DNA of 33,225 bases, from assembly GCA_003670455.1 (NCBI GenBank), contig QWRK01000005.1:1-33225 (forward strand), read 5' to 3'. The DNA comes from Candidatus Aquidulcis sp. GTDB taxonomy: Bacteria; Chloroflexota; Limnocylindria; Limnocylindrales; Limnocylindraceae. Below are positions 8,886 to 18,882 of this stretch, one piece after another. Position 1 is the first letter of the stretch, and every line of letters starts with the position of its first letter. The notes under the pieces are model-generated. The model did not search any database, was not told the DNA's origin, and saw only the letters and a list, made by a program, of their open reading frames with translations. The position numbers and the translations under genes are program-made.

Positions 8886-10664
8886 CTAGCGAACTGCGAG
8901 CACCCGTTCGATGAGCGCCGTGAGGCGCGTGAGCCCAGCGTCTGGATCGTCGCCCAGATGCACCCGCAGCACGGGGAGCCCGTGGTCCGCCAGTGAGCGC
9001 ACATCCCCGAGCGCCTGAGCGTCAATCAGCTGGCCGAAGCTGTACGGCCGCCCCGGAATCGCGAGGTCGCGCGGGTGTCCAGCCACGATCTGCAGGAACC
9101 AGCCGATCGGCGCCCCACCCTTATGGAGCTGCCCGGTGGAGTGCAGAAAGCGGGGCCCAATGCCGACGGTGGTGGCTCGCCCGGTTGTGTCGCGCAGGGC
9201 GAGGCGAAGCTTGGTCAACGCTGCGGTGCGTGCCGGCGTGGTGGCGATGTACGCCTGAATGCCGATGTAGCCGTTGGCACCGAGCCGATCAAGCTGGCCG
9301 GCGATGAGCCGCTCTGCGTCATCGGCGAATGCAGCGGGGAGCGTGTCATCGGCCCAGATCTGCAGCCCATCAACTGAGCACTTGGCTGGAAGCTCTGGGA
9401 GCGCACCCTTTGCGGCAAGTTCAGCCAAAACGTTCGCGGTGTTCGTCTTCGACTCGGTGACGTTCGGCTCATCGAATGGATTGATGTTCAGTGCGGCACC
9501 AGCAAACGCCGTGGCAACCTCCCAGCGTACGAACTCTCCACCAAGATCGATGCGGTCGTTGAGGGTCCACTCCACCACTGGGTGACCGGCTGCCGCGAGT
9601 GCGTCGAGTCGCGCGTCAACGGCAGAGCCATCGGCGCAACGTGGTGCAACGCCGCCATCCAAAGTGATGCGCACAAAGAGTCGGTCGTCGCCGTATGCGT
9701 TCACGGCACCGAGTGGTTCACCATCAACGGGCACAACGCCAACGCCGTGCTTACCGGTGCTCTCAGCGACGAGCTGCTCTGCCCAGGCGCCGAAGCCATC
9801 GATCGGTTCGTCGACGATGAGAGTCATCTTGTCGCGACCCTCACGAGCGAGCGCGCCCATGATGCAGCCGAGTGCGAGTGCGTGATTTCCCGCTGGCTCT
9901 GGATCGCGGCTCTGCGCAATGGCTGCGCTCCCCGACGCGAGGAGTGGATCAAGATCGATACCAAGAAGCGCCGCTGGCACAAGGCCAACGAAGCTGAGTG
10001 CGGAGTAGCGGCCACCAATGTCGGCAGGATTCAAGAAGAGGCGACTCGTATCGACCACCTTGGTGACTCCGTCAACGCACGGCGACGGGTCACTGATTGC
10101 AGCGAAGTTTGCCGTTGGCTCCTGTGAGGAGCCGCTTGCGGCGAGTTGCTGCTTATTCAACTCGTACGCGTATGCGGCGAAGGAGAGCGTCTCAGTAGTA
10201 GTGCCCGACTTGCTCGCGAGCAAGTAGTAGCTGCTCTCTGGCTTCAGGCCAGCGACGGCAGCGTGGACCGCCTCGGGGTCGGTCGAGTCACAGATGCGCG
10301 CTTTGCCCCAGTCGGTGATGTCGGCGAATGCGCGCGCGAGTACTTCAGGGGCAAGCGACGAGCCGCCCATACCGGCAACAACAAAGTCGGTAACGCGCGT
10401 GGCGGCACCAGTGACCGGTGATTCACCGAACGCCTCAAGCGACGGAATCTCTGTGGTGAAGTACTCAGGGGCATCGAGCCAACCGAGACGATTCGCAATC
10501 TTCTCCTGAACCTCTGCATCGTTGCTCCAAAGGGATGCGTCACGCGCGGCAAGTCGAACCGCCCACTCGCCGGTGCGTGCACGGTCAAAGGTGCTCTCGA
10601 TTGCTGCAAGGTCTGAGGCTCGGCCAATGCGCGCGCGGAACGGGAGTCGTGGTTCGCTGCTCAT
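8886..10664 (-). CDS. pgi: Glucose-6-phosphate isomerase of the transaldolase-PGI fusion type, here free-standing
   Basis: Interconverts glucose-6-phosphate and fructose-6-phosphate. PGI features in order: VVAGMGGSSLAPEVLARAF (about 92-110), DSTDPEAV, the sugar-phosphate site LLASKSGTTTETLSF (about 147-161), and DIGGRYSALSFVGLVPAALLG, a PGI signature. At 592 aa the protein matches the C-terminal part of bifunctional transaldolase/PGI proteins (about 900-950 aa), including the NRLGWLDAP lead-in that follows transaldolase in the fusion. No transaldolase domain is present; a separate small transaldolase-like gene lies at 18883. The start overlaps the rpiB stop by 4 nt. A 39-nt gap to gnd contains only the gnd ribosome site. 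Confidence 0.85.
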   Translation of the reverse strand: MSSEPRLPFRARIGRASDLAAIESTFDRARTGEWAVRLAARDASLWSNDAEVQEKIANRLGWLDAPEYFTTEIPSLEAFGESPVTGAATRVTDFVVAGMGGSSLAPEVLARAFADITDWGKARICDSTDPEAVHAAVAGLKPESSYYLLASKSGTTTETLSFAAYAYELNKQQLAASGSSQEPTANFAAISDPSPCVDGVTKVVDTSRLFLNPADIGGRYSALSFVGLVPAALLGIDLDPLLASGSAAIAQSRDPEPAGNHALALGCIMGALAREGRDKMTLIVDEPIDGFGAWAEQLVAESTGKHGVGVVPVDGEPLGAVNAYGDDRLFVRITLDGGVAPRCADGSAVDARLDALAAAGHPVVEWTLNDRIDLGGEFVRWEVATAFAGAALNINPFDEPNVTESKTNTANVLAELAAKGALPELPAKCSVDGLQIWADDTLPAAFADDAERLIAGQLDRLGANGYIGIQAYIATTPARTAALTKLRLALRDTTGRATTVGIGPRFLHSTGQLHKGGAPIGWFLQIVAGHPRDLAIPGRPYSFGQLIDAQALGDVRSLADHGLPVLRVHLGDDPDAGLTRLTALIERVLAVR

Positions 10665-11125
10665 GACTGCTCCTCCTCAATGTCGGCGACCTTGGCCGTG
10701 CGGCGGAGGTATCGCTCTTCGCTACTTGGTTCGGACTGCAAGAAGGCGGCGAGCGTTTCAAGCGCCGTCTCAAGCGTGATGAGGTTTGCGCCGAAGGCAA
10801 GCACGTTCATATCGTCATGCACCACACCCTGCCGGGCCGAAGCTGGATCGTGGGCGATCGAAGCACGAATGCCGTGGAACTTATTGGCAGCGATCGTCAC
10901 GCCGATTCCTGAGCCACAGATCACCAGGCCGCGATCGGCCTGGCCGGAGATCATGCGCTCCGCCACCGCGCGTGCGGAGTCGGGGTAGTCGTCGGTCGGG
11001 TCGCTCCCGTCACCGCCGAGGTCGGCAACGCTCCAGTCAGGCGCGATCTCCGCAACGCGGGCAACGATCGCTGCCTTGAGAGCGGCTCCGGCGTGATCGG
11101 CGGCGATGGCGAGTCGGCGGCCCAC
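10661..11125 (-). CDS. rpiB: Ribose-5-phosphate isomerase B
   Basis: RpiB/LacAB family; interconverts ribulose-5-phosphate and ribose-5-phosphate. The ORF-track protein begins inside tkt, and its first 55 residues are out-of-frame noise. The GTG at 11125, one base after the tkt TGA, gives 154 aa, the usual length, starting VGRRLAIAADHAGAALK. Signatures: ADHAG near the N-terminus, DYPDSARAVAERM, the phosphate/catalytic loop VICGSGIGVTIAANKFHGIRAS (family GTGIG with Cys), and HDDMNVLAFGANLI. It is translationally coupled to tkt and overlaps pgi by 4 nt. Confidence 0.93.
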   Translation of the reverse strand: MGRRLAIAADHAGAALKAAIVARVAEIAPDWSVADLGGDGSDPTDDYPDSARAVAERMISGQADRGLVICGSGIGVTIAANKFHGIRASIAHDPASARQGVVHDDMNVLAFGANLITLETALETLAAFLQSEPSSEERYLRRTAKVADIEEEQS

Positions 11126-11126
11126 C

Positions 11127-13175
11127 TCAGCGAACCTGATGCCCGTCGTGCAGGTGTGGCGTTGGAACGACGCCGTGCACGCTGCCCGCGAGCACGCCCT
11201 TGGCGATCTCCACGATGCGCTCTGGGGTGAAACCGAACTCCTTGAAGAGGGTTGGCGCTGGGGCCGATGCGCCGAAGCGGTCCATCGCAATGATGGCGCC
11301 GTCGGTGCCCGACCAGCGATCCCAGCCGAGGCTCACACCCGCCTCAATAGCGACGCGTGCACGCAGTGCAGCTGGCAGTACCGACTCGCGGTACGCCGCA
11401 TCCTGCTCGCCGAAGAGTTCAGGGCAGGGCATCGAAACAACGCGCGTTGGTGTGCCGGCCGCCTCGAGCTGCTCCGCCGCCGCAACGGCGAGGTGCAACT
11501 CAGAGCCCGTCGAAATCAAGATCATCTTCGCGGCACCCGTCGCCTCGCGAAGCACATACGCTCCGCGTCGTACGCCAGCCGCTGCACCGGTAATGGAGCC
11601 AGCAAGCACCGGCAGCTTCTGTCGGGTGAAGGCGAGCACCGTTGGTGCATGTCGTCGTTCAACGGCAACACCCCACGCCGCAGCGGCCTCATTCGGATCA
11701 CCAGGTCGGAAGAAGCGCACGTTTGGAATTGCGCGCAACGCGGCGTAGTGCTCAACCGGCTGGTGTGTTGGACCATCTTCACCGAGACCAATTGAGTCGT
11801 GCGTGAAGACGAAGATGCTGCCGAGGTTTGCGAGCGCTGCGAGACGGAGTGCGCCACGCAGGTAATCGCTGAACGTGAGGAACGTTGCAACGAATGGGAT
11901 CAGACCACCGTGGTACGAGATGCCGTTCGCAATCGCCGCCATTGCGTGCTCGCGCACGCCGTAGCTAATGTTGCGCCCCGACTCGGTGGCGGTGAACTTG
12001 CCACCACCATGAATGTCGGTGAGGTTTGACTCTGAGAGGTCGGCGCTGCCGCCGATCAACTCTGGAAGAACGGCACCAAGCGCGGTGATGCTCGACTGGC
12101 TGACGTTGCGCGTTGGCGCATCGCCACCAATCTCGTACTTCGGTAGCGCGCTCTCCCAGCCGGCTGGGAGTGTTCCCGCCATGCGGCGCTGCAACTCAGC
12201 GGCCTCGGCCGGGAAGGCGGTGGCGTAGGCGAGCAGCTGCTTGGCGTGCTCGGCAACGAGCGTGGCACCGTGATTGCTGCGCTCTTTATAGAGGGCGGCA
12301 ACATCGGCAGGCACTGCAAAGGTTGCCTCTGGGTCAACACCATAGGCGGCCTTGGTGAGCTTCACCTCATCAGGACCGAGTGGTGCGCCGTGTGACTTCT
12401 GGCTCCCCGCCTTGTTTGGTGAACCGAAGCCGATGACGGTTCGCACTGCGATGAGGCTTGGTCGCTCGTCGGCAATTGCCCAATCAATAGCGCGATCGAT
12501 GGCCTCGATGTCGTTGCCATCCTCAACGCGAGCGGTGTGCCAGCCGTAGGCATCAAAGCGCTTCAACACATCCTCGGACCAGGCGGTCGAGGTTGGTCCG
12601 TCGAGCTGAATGAGGTTGTCGTCCCAGAGGTAGATCAACTTGCTGAGCTTCAAGTGCCCCGCGAGCGAAGCGGCCTCAGAGGCGATCCCCTCCTGAAGAT
12701 CGCCATCAGAGACGATGGCGAAGACGCGGTGGTCAATGACGGTGTGTCCTGGGCGGTTGAACTCCTCGGCGAGGCGGCGCTCTGCGATCGCCATACCAAC
12801 GCCGTTCGCGAACCCTTGGCCGAGTGGGCCGGTGGTGGCCTCGACGCCGGCGGTCAGACCAAACTCTGGGTGCCCAGGGGTCAGTGAGCCCCACTGGCGG
12901 AACGCCTTGAGGTCGTCGAGCGTGAGGCCGTAGCCGGCGAGATGAATGAGCGAATAGAGGAGCGCGCTCGCATGTCCGTTGGAGAGCACGAAACGGTCGC
13001 GGTTGAACCAGCTCGGCGTTGCTGGTGCATGGCGAAGGTGTCGTGACCAGATCGTGTGTGCCATCGGTGCGCAGCCCATTGGGGCGCCTGGGTGTCCACT
13101 GTTGGCCGCCTGCACCGTATCAATGGCGAGGGTGCGAATCGTCGTAACGGCCGACTGGTCGAGGCGCTGATCCAT
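11127..13175 (-). CDS. tkt: Transketolase
   Basis: Thiamine-diphosphate enzyme that moves two-carbon units between sugar phosphates in the non-oxidative pentose phosphate pathway. The start is set at the ATG at 13175 because GGAGAG lies six bases upstream; the ATG at 13187 overlaps that site. Length 682 aa. Motifs: [12 protein letters not shown] near residue 30, the ThDP/Mg motif [19 protein letters not shown] near 150-170 with WDDN beyond, LSESNLT at the start of the pyrimidine-binding domain, the catalytic Glu region [13 protein letters not shown], and [19 protein letters not shown]. This is the first gene of the eight-gene minus-strand operon. A TACAAT box lies about 77 nt upstream. Confidence 0.96.
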   Translation of the reverse strand: MDQRLDQSAVTTIRTLAIDTVQAANSGHPGAPMGCAPMAHTIWSRHLRHAPATPSWFNRDRFVLSNGHASALLYSLIHLAGYGLTLDDLKAFRQWGSLTPGHPEFGLTAGVEATTGPLGQGFANGVGMAIAERRLAEEFNRPGHTVIDHRVFAIVSDGDLQEGIASEAASLAGHLKLSKLIYLWDDNLIQLDGPTSTAWSEDVLKRFDAYGWHTARVEDGNDIEAIDRAIDWAIADERPSLIAVRTVIGFGSPNKAGSQKSHGAPLGPDEVKLTKAAYGVDPEATFAVPADVAALYKERSNHGATLVAEHAKQLLAYATAFPAEAAELQRRMAGTLPAGWESALPKYEIGGDAPTRNVSQSSITALGAVLPELIGGSADLSESNLTDIHGGGKFTATESGRNISYGVREHAMAAIANGISYHGGLIPFVATFLTFSDYLRGALRLAALANLGSIFVFTHDSIGLGEDGPTHQPVEHYAALRAIPNVRFFRPGDPNEAAAAWGVAVERRHAPTVLAFTRQKLPVLAGSITGAAAGVRRGAYVLREATGAAKMILISTGSELHLAVAAAEQLEAAGTPTRVVSMPCPELFGEQDAAYRESVLPAALRARVAIEAGVSLGWDRWSGTDGAIIAMDRFGASAPAPTLFKEFGFTPERIVEIAKGVLAGSVHGVVPTPHLHDGHQVR

Positions 13176-13251
13176 GGGTCTCTCCATCCATCACTAGGCA
13201 GGTGGGCCGTCGGCGCGGAGTTGCTCACGTGCGCCTCGGTGCTGCAGGGAG

Positions 13252-13257
13252 ATTGTA
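13252..13257 (-). promoter_or_regulatory. Candidate -10 box for the tkt/pentose phosphate operon
   Basis: On the minus strand TACAAT is one mismatch from TATAAT. It would place the transcription start near 13245 and leave a leader of about 70 nt before tkt. The best -35-like match, TTGCAA, is 20 nt upstream, longer than ideal. The box overlaps the plus-strand TAGACT of the divergent ABC operon. Confidence 0.45.
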
Positions 13258-13261
13258 GACT
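13256..13261 (+). promoter_or_regulatory. Candidate -10 box for the ABC exporter operon
   Basis: TAGACT on the plus strand, about 62 nt before the ATP-binding gene, with no good -35. The same hexamer sits before pyrG, the M23 peptidase gene and galE in this window, which supports its use as a -10 element. It shares two bases with the opposing tkt -10 candidate. Confidence 0.4.
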
Positions 13262-13322
13262 CACTGCACGTGCGCCGTTGCAACCGAGTGGCAACGCGGC
13301 GCTGCCCGCCAAAGGAGGAGTT

Positions 13323-14360
13323 ATGTCGGGATCTACCTCGCCTGCCGCCGTTCAGGCCACCGGGATCGGCCGCGTCTTTTCGGCGAAGGGCGGCCCCGTC
13401 ACCGCGCTGGACGGCATTGACCTGCGCATTGAACCTGGCGAGCTCTTCGGGGTCCTTGGCCCAAACGGCGCAGGTAAGAGCACGCTGATCAAGATTCTGA
13501 GCACCCTTCTCCTTCCGAGTACCGGATCCGCCTCAATCTTTGGCCTCGATGTGGTCACCGAAACAGCACGCGTGCGCCGGATCATGAACCTGGTCGCCGG
13601 CGGTGACTTTTCTGGGTACGGCCTGTTGACGGTTCGTGAGCAGCTGGCGATGTTTGCCCAGTTCTACGGCCTGCCGTATCGCGAGGGGATGGCGAAGGTT
13701 GATGCGCAGCTCGCCTCGTTCGGCATTGAAGAGATTCGCGATCGAAAGATCAGCGCTCTCTCAACAGGCCAACGCCAGAAGTTGAACTTCGCACGGTCGT
13801 TCTTGAATGACCCATGGATCCTCTTCCTTGATGAGCCAACCATTGGCCTCGACGTCTCGGCCGCGCGCGATGTGCGCGATCGCGTGCGCGCCTTCCAAGC
13901 GGAACAGCCTGGGCGGACCGTTCTCTTGACGACGCACTACATGGCCGAGGCAGATGAGATGTGCGACCGCATCGCTATCGTCGATCATGGGCGCATCTTG
14001 GCGCAGGGGACACCAACAGAGTTGAAGCGCATGGTGCAGAAGGATGCACTCTTTGTCGTTGGCATTGACGCACTCCCTGCATCGATGTCGTTGGACTCGT
14101 TGCGCGCGCTCCCTGGCGTGATCTCAGTCGCGGCGCGAGATGCCGATGGTAGCGACGCCTCTGGCGTCGGATCGCCAATGCGACGGCTCGCAATCGGCCT
14201 CAAGGAAGATGGCGCACTCGGCGGCGTGATCAGTGCGCTTGCTGCAGGTGGCGCACACCTGCAAGAGATCTCCAAGAGTGAACCAACCCTGGAAGAGGTC
14301 TTCGTGCAACTGGTTGGTCGCGGGATCAGCGAATCAGATGAGGCGAGCAATGGGGAGTAG
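13323..14360 (+). CDS. ABC-2 type exporter, ATP-binding protein
   Basis: ATPase of 345 aa, DrrA-like class. The start is the ATG at 13323 behind a near-perfect AAAGGAGG; the ORF-track start at 13056 runs back into tkt antisense. Walker A GPNGAGKST lies near residue 46, a degenerate signature LSTGQRQKLNFARSF near 146 (LSTGQ instead of LSGGQ, common in this class), Walker B ILFLDEPTIGLDVSAARD near 166, and the switch His in LTTHYMAEADEMCDRIAIVDHG. A C-terminal regulatory domain follows and ends in EPTLEEVFVQLVGR, typical of export ATPases of this type. Two permease genes follow with overlaps. The substrate (drug, lipid or polysaccharide) is unknown. Confidence 0.92.
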   Translation: MSGSTSPAAVQATGIGRVFSAKGGPVTALDGIDLRIEPGELFGVLGPNGAGKSTLIKILSTLLLPSTGSASIFGLDVVTETARVRRIMNLVAGGDFSGYGLLTVREQLAMFAQFYGLPYREGMAKVDAQLASFGIEEIRDRKISALSTGQRQKLNFARSFLNDPWILFLDEPTIGLDVSAARDVRDRVRAFQAEQPGRTVLLTTHYMAEADEMCDRIAIVDHGRILAQGTPTELKRMVQKDALFVVGIDALPASMSLDSLRALPGVISVAARDADGSDASGVGSPMRRLAIGLKEDGALGGVISALAAGGAHLQEISKSEPTLEEVFVQLVGRGISESDEASNGE

Positions 14361-15240
14361 CGTTGTCGGCGCAGAGGCCGCTGCACTTATCTCGCGCATT
14401 CATGAAGAGACCAGCTGGAGCTTGGGGCGCCGAATCCGTCACGCCTTTGTCTCGGTGGTGGCACGCGCCTATCCGCGCGTGATCGGCGCAGCACGCGAAC
14501 CATCATGGCTCTTCTTTGATCTGGTCTTCCCGATTCTCGGCATGTGCTCGATCGTCTTCCTGCTTCGCTCACGCGGGGTGGATGAGGCCTGGATCGCCTC
14601 CACGATCTTGGCGACGGCACTCCTCTCCTTCTGGATCTCCGTGGTCTGGATGATGGGAGCGCAGTTCCACTGGGAGCGTGACTCCGGGAACCTTCTCCTC
14701 TACATCACCGCCCCTGTTGGCCTCGGCGCAATTGCGCTCGGGATGGCGATCGGCGGTGCCCTTGGCGTGGTCATTCGAGCGGTGATCATCACCGTGGCGG
14801 GCGTGCTCCTTTTCGGTGCGAAGTACCAGGTCGCCGACCCGTTCCTCCTTGCGCTGGTGATTTTGGCGGGGGTCGCGGCGATGTACTCGCTTGGCGTCTG
14901 CCTCTCGTCGGTCTTCCTGATCTCCGGTCGCGAAGCAGATCACCTCGGCAGCCTCTTGAACGAGCCGATGCAACTCCTCGGCGGCGTCTACGCACCAGTG
15001 CGCTCCATGGGCACGGTCGGGGTGGTCGCGCTCGGAATCTTGCCGCTCGCCCCAGCGATTGATGCGCTCCGCCAGGTTGCGGTGCCACAACTCGCCGCAA
15101 CGGGGATCTTGCCCGTAGGTGTGGAGCTGCTGATTCTCTTGGTGATGACGATCGTGTTCGGCGTGATCGGGCGAGTGCTACTCGCGCACATTGAACGGGT
15201 CGGTCGAGCTGGTGGAAAGTTGTTGGCGCGTGCGGATTAG
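14350..15240 (+). CDS. ABC-2 type exporter permease, first subunit
   Basis: Integral membrane protein of 296 aa with about six hydrophobic segments, the ABC-2 permease layout. The start is set at the ATG at 14350 (GAGG six bases upstream), overlapping the ATPase gene by 11 nt; ATG 14338 is an alternative. After a cytoplasmic N-terminal helix come FFDLVFPILGMCSIVFLL, ATALLSFWISVVWMMGAQFHWERDSGNLLLYITAP (the conserved first cytosolic loop with E-R/D), then helices ending in the GGVYAPVRSMGTVG segment that matches the conserved P-V motif before the last helices. It probably pairs with the next permease as a heterodimer. Confidence 0.82.
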   Translation: MGSSVVGAEAAALISRIHEETSWSLGRRIRHAFVSVVARAYPRVIGAAREPSWLFFDLVFPILGMCSIVFLLRSRGVDEAWIASTILATALLSFWISVVWMMGAQFHWERDSGNLLLYITAPVGLGAIALGMAIGGALGVVIRAVIITVAGVLLFGAKYQVADPFLLALVILAGVAAMYSLGVCLSSVFLISGREADHLGSLLNEPMQLLGGVYAPVRSMGTVGVVALGILPLAPAIDALRQVAVPQLAATGILPVGVELLILLVMTIVFGVIGRVLLAHIERVGRAGGKLLARAD

Positions 15241-16123
15241 CGCAGGTTCTACACCAGAGGTGCGCCCGTTCGGTCCGTTGCGTGGCGGCGCTGCCGATGC
15301 CGCGCGCTCTCTAGTCGCCTCGGCGCGACTCGCGTGGGCGATTGAGGGGAACTGGGCGCAGCCGGTCTACCTTGCGGCATTCCTCATCGTGCGACCACTC
15401 GCGTTTCTTGGACTCTTTCTCGCCGTGCTCAGCATCGGTGGCTCACTGAACGTTGCGACGATTGGGTTTGTGGTGATCGGCCAGGCCGTCTTCCAGATTG
15501 TGAGCGCCGCACTCGAAGGCCCAACGCATGCGCTCCTCGACGATCGCGAGCGCTATCGCACCATTCGCTACATCTTTGCAACGCCATCGTCACTGCTCCC
15601 TGTCTCCATTGGTCGCTCGCTGGTGAAGGCGAGCATTGCGGGGTTTAGTGCGCTCGTTGTGATCGGCGCAGGGATGCTGCTCGGCGTACCGATGCGTGCC
15701 GGTGGACCTGACCTGCTGCTCTTCGCGGCGGTGCTCCCACTTGGGCTCCTCTCGGTTGTTGGGCTTGGCATCGTCCTCGGCGGTCTCTGTGTGCAGCTCC
15801 GCAATGACGCGTGGTCGTATCCAGAGGCGGTCTCATCAACCGTCTTCCTGCTCTGCGGTGCGATCTTCCCGCTCGAGGTGCTGCCAGGACCGGTGCAAAA
15901 CATCGCCGCAGCACTTCCGATCACCTGGTGGATCGAGGGACTGCGCCGCGCACTGCTCGGCACCACCTCACCAGGTATCCTCGGCACCATGCCCACCAAC
16001 GAGCTCCTGCTCATCCTTGCCGTGGGTACCGCGGTGATTTGGCTCATCTCACCACGCCTCTTCGTGGCAGGGATCGACCGTGCCCGTGAAAAGGGGCAGC
16101 TCGACCAGAACACCGCTTCGTGA
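15230..16123 (+). CDS. ABC-2 type exporter permease, second subunit
   Basis: Second six-helix ABC-2 permease, 297 aa from the GTG at 15230, which overlaps the previous stop by 11 nt. GTG 15212 and the ORF-track TTG at 15191 are alternatives and no start has a strong ribosome site. Recognisable parts: VYLAAFLIVRPLAFLGLFLAVL (helix 1), ALLDDRERYRTIRYIFATPSSLLPVSIGRSL (the cytosolic coupling-helix region with E-R-Y/R-T), FLLCGAIFPLEVLPGPVQNIAAALPITWWIEGLRRALLG (conserved ABC-2 signature), and a final helix with a basic tail. With the ATPase and sister permease it completes a three-gene exporter. Confidence 0.82.
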   Translation: MRISAGSTPEVRPFGPLRGGAADAARSLVASARLAWAIEGNWAQPVYLAAFLIVRPLAFLGLFLAVLSIGGSLNVATIGFVVIGQAVFQIVSAALEGPTHALLDDRERYRTIRYIFATPSSLLPVSIGRSLVKASIAGFSALVVIGAGMLLGVPMRAGGPDLLLFAAVLPLGLLSVVGLGIVLGGLCVQLRNDAWSYPEAVSSTVFLLCGAIFPLEVLPGPVQNIAAALPITWWIEGLRRALLGTTSPGILGTMPTNELLLILAVGTAVIWLISPRLFVAGIDRAREKGQLDQNTAS

Positions 16124-17034
16124 GCCGCGCCCCACTCAGCGTCCGTGCCGTCGCTGAACTTGGCGTGCTCGTTGCCATGGCGACCTGGGCCGTTAACTTC
16201 ACCGTTGTTAAATCGGCGGTACTGGTTTGGCCTGTGCTCCCGTTCTCTGCCATTCGCATCACTGCGGCTGGCATCTTGGTGCTCGGTTGGGCAGTCATGC
16301 GCGGTGCAAACTTCCGCATGGCACGTCGCGACCTGCTTGCCGCTGCACTCTTTGGTGTGATCGGGCAGGGCCTGTATCAACTCCTCTGGGCCGGTGCCTT
16401 CGGCACTATTAATGCGGGCACCAGCGCGCTCCTCATTGCGGTGACGCCGTTTCTCACGGCGATCCTCGCCTCCCTGCTGCGCATCGATCCACTGAAGCCT
16501 GCGGTTGCCGTTGGCGGCATCATTGCCTTCGCTGGTGTTGTGGCCGTTGCCCTTGGTGAAGGGGCAGGCGCATTCGGTGGCGAGACCACCGGCGTCCTGA
16601 TGACACTCGCCGCTGCGGTCTGTTGGGCGGCGTATCTGCTTGCAGGCGCACGCGTTATTCCGCGCGTTGGCGCAATTGCCTGGACCGCCTGGAGCATGAT
16701 CTTCGGTGGCGGTGCGCTCTTCATCTCCGCGATTGCCGCTGGGCAATTCGACGGGCTTGCCGCGCCACCACCAGCCGCCATCTTCGGCCTGGTCTTCTCC
16801 ACCCTCGGCTCGAGCAGCTTGGCCAACGTCCTGTATTTCATGGCGGTGCCGATCGTTGGCGTGTCACGCGTCGCCAGTTTCCAGTTGCTCGTGCCGTTCC
16901 TCGCCGTCGTTGTCTCCGCCGCTGTGCTCAGCGAGGCCCTCGAGCCGATCCAAGCGTTCGGCGGCGCGCTCATCCTCTTGGGCATCTGGGCAGGGCGCCA
17001 AACCAGTCTCCCGTTCCGCCGCCGCCTGCGATAG
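16120..17034 (+). CDS. EamA/DMT-family transporter
   Basis: Drug/metabolite transporter superfamily member of 304 aa with ten predicted helices in two EamA repeats. The first begins near ATWAVNFTVVKSA, the second near AAVCWAAYLLAGARV. The second repeat has the typical YFMAVPIVGVSRVASFQLLVPFLAVVVSAAVLSEALEPIQAFGGALILLGIW ending. Such proteins usually export metabolites or amino acids; the substrate cannot be assigned. It starts with a GTG overlapping the upstream TGA (GTGA), so it is coupled to the ABC-2 exporter genes. Its TAG stop is also the first half of a TAGACT box before pyrG. Confidence 0.88.
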   Translation: MSRAPLSVRAVAELGVLVAMATWAVNFTVVKSAVLVWPVLPFSAIRITAAGILVLGWAVMRGANFRMARRDLLAAALFGVIGQGLYQLLWAGAFGTINAGTSALLIAVTPFLTAILASLLRIDPLKPAVAVGGIIAFAGVVAVALGEGAGAFGGETTGVLMTLAAAVCWAAYLLAGARVIPRVGAIAWTAWSMIFGGGALFISAIAAGQFDGLAAPPPAAIFGLVFSTLGSSSLANVLYFMAVPIVGVSRVASFQLLVPFLAVVVSAAVLSEALEPIQAFGGALILLGIWAGRQTSLPFRRRLR

Positions 17035-17037
17035 ACT
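17032..17037 (+). promoter_or_regulatory. Candidate -10 box for pyrG, overlapping the EamA stop codon
   Basis: TAGACT begins with the TAG stop of the EamA gene. Its predicted transcription start near 17044 lies just before the hairpin at 17048-17067. No clear -35 is present. Confidence 0.4.
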
Positions 17038-17047
17038 CCGTCAGGCT

Positions 17048-17067
17048 CGTTCGGGAATCCCCGAACG
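17048..17067 (+). terminator. Perfect 8-bp hairpin between EamA gene and pyrG
   Basis: CGTTCGGG-AATC-CCCGAACG is a perfect 8-bp stem with a 4-nt loop, 13 nt after the EamA stop and 32 nt before the pyrG ATG. There is no U-tract. It could end the exporter operon, or be a structure at the very 5' end of the pyrG mRNA if the TAGACT promoter is real. The two roles cannot be separated from sequence. Confidence 0.5.
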
Positions 17068-17078
17068 CCCCACCTTGA

Positions 17079-18839
<1,761 letters not shown>

Positions 18840-18882
18840 TCGCCCATAATCGGGCTAATCCATTAAGTATTGAGGGGGCGCT

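Noticed and set aside
11126-11290. First 55 residues of the rpiB ORF
   Set aside because: They lie inside tkt in another frame; the family length and the GTG one base after the tkt stop fix the start.
15568-16746. Minus-strand 392-aa ORF across the permease and EamA genes
   Set aside because: Long, but antisense to two recognisable membrane proteins; its translation is charged and without any family motif.
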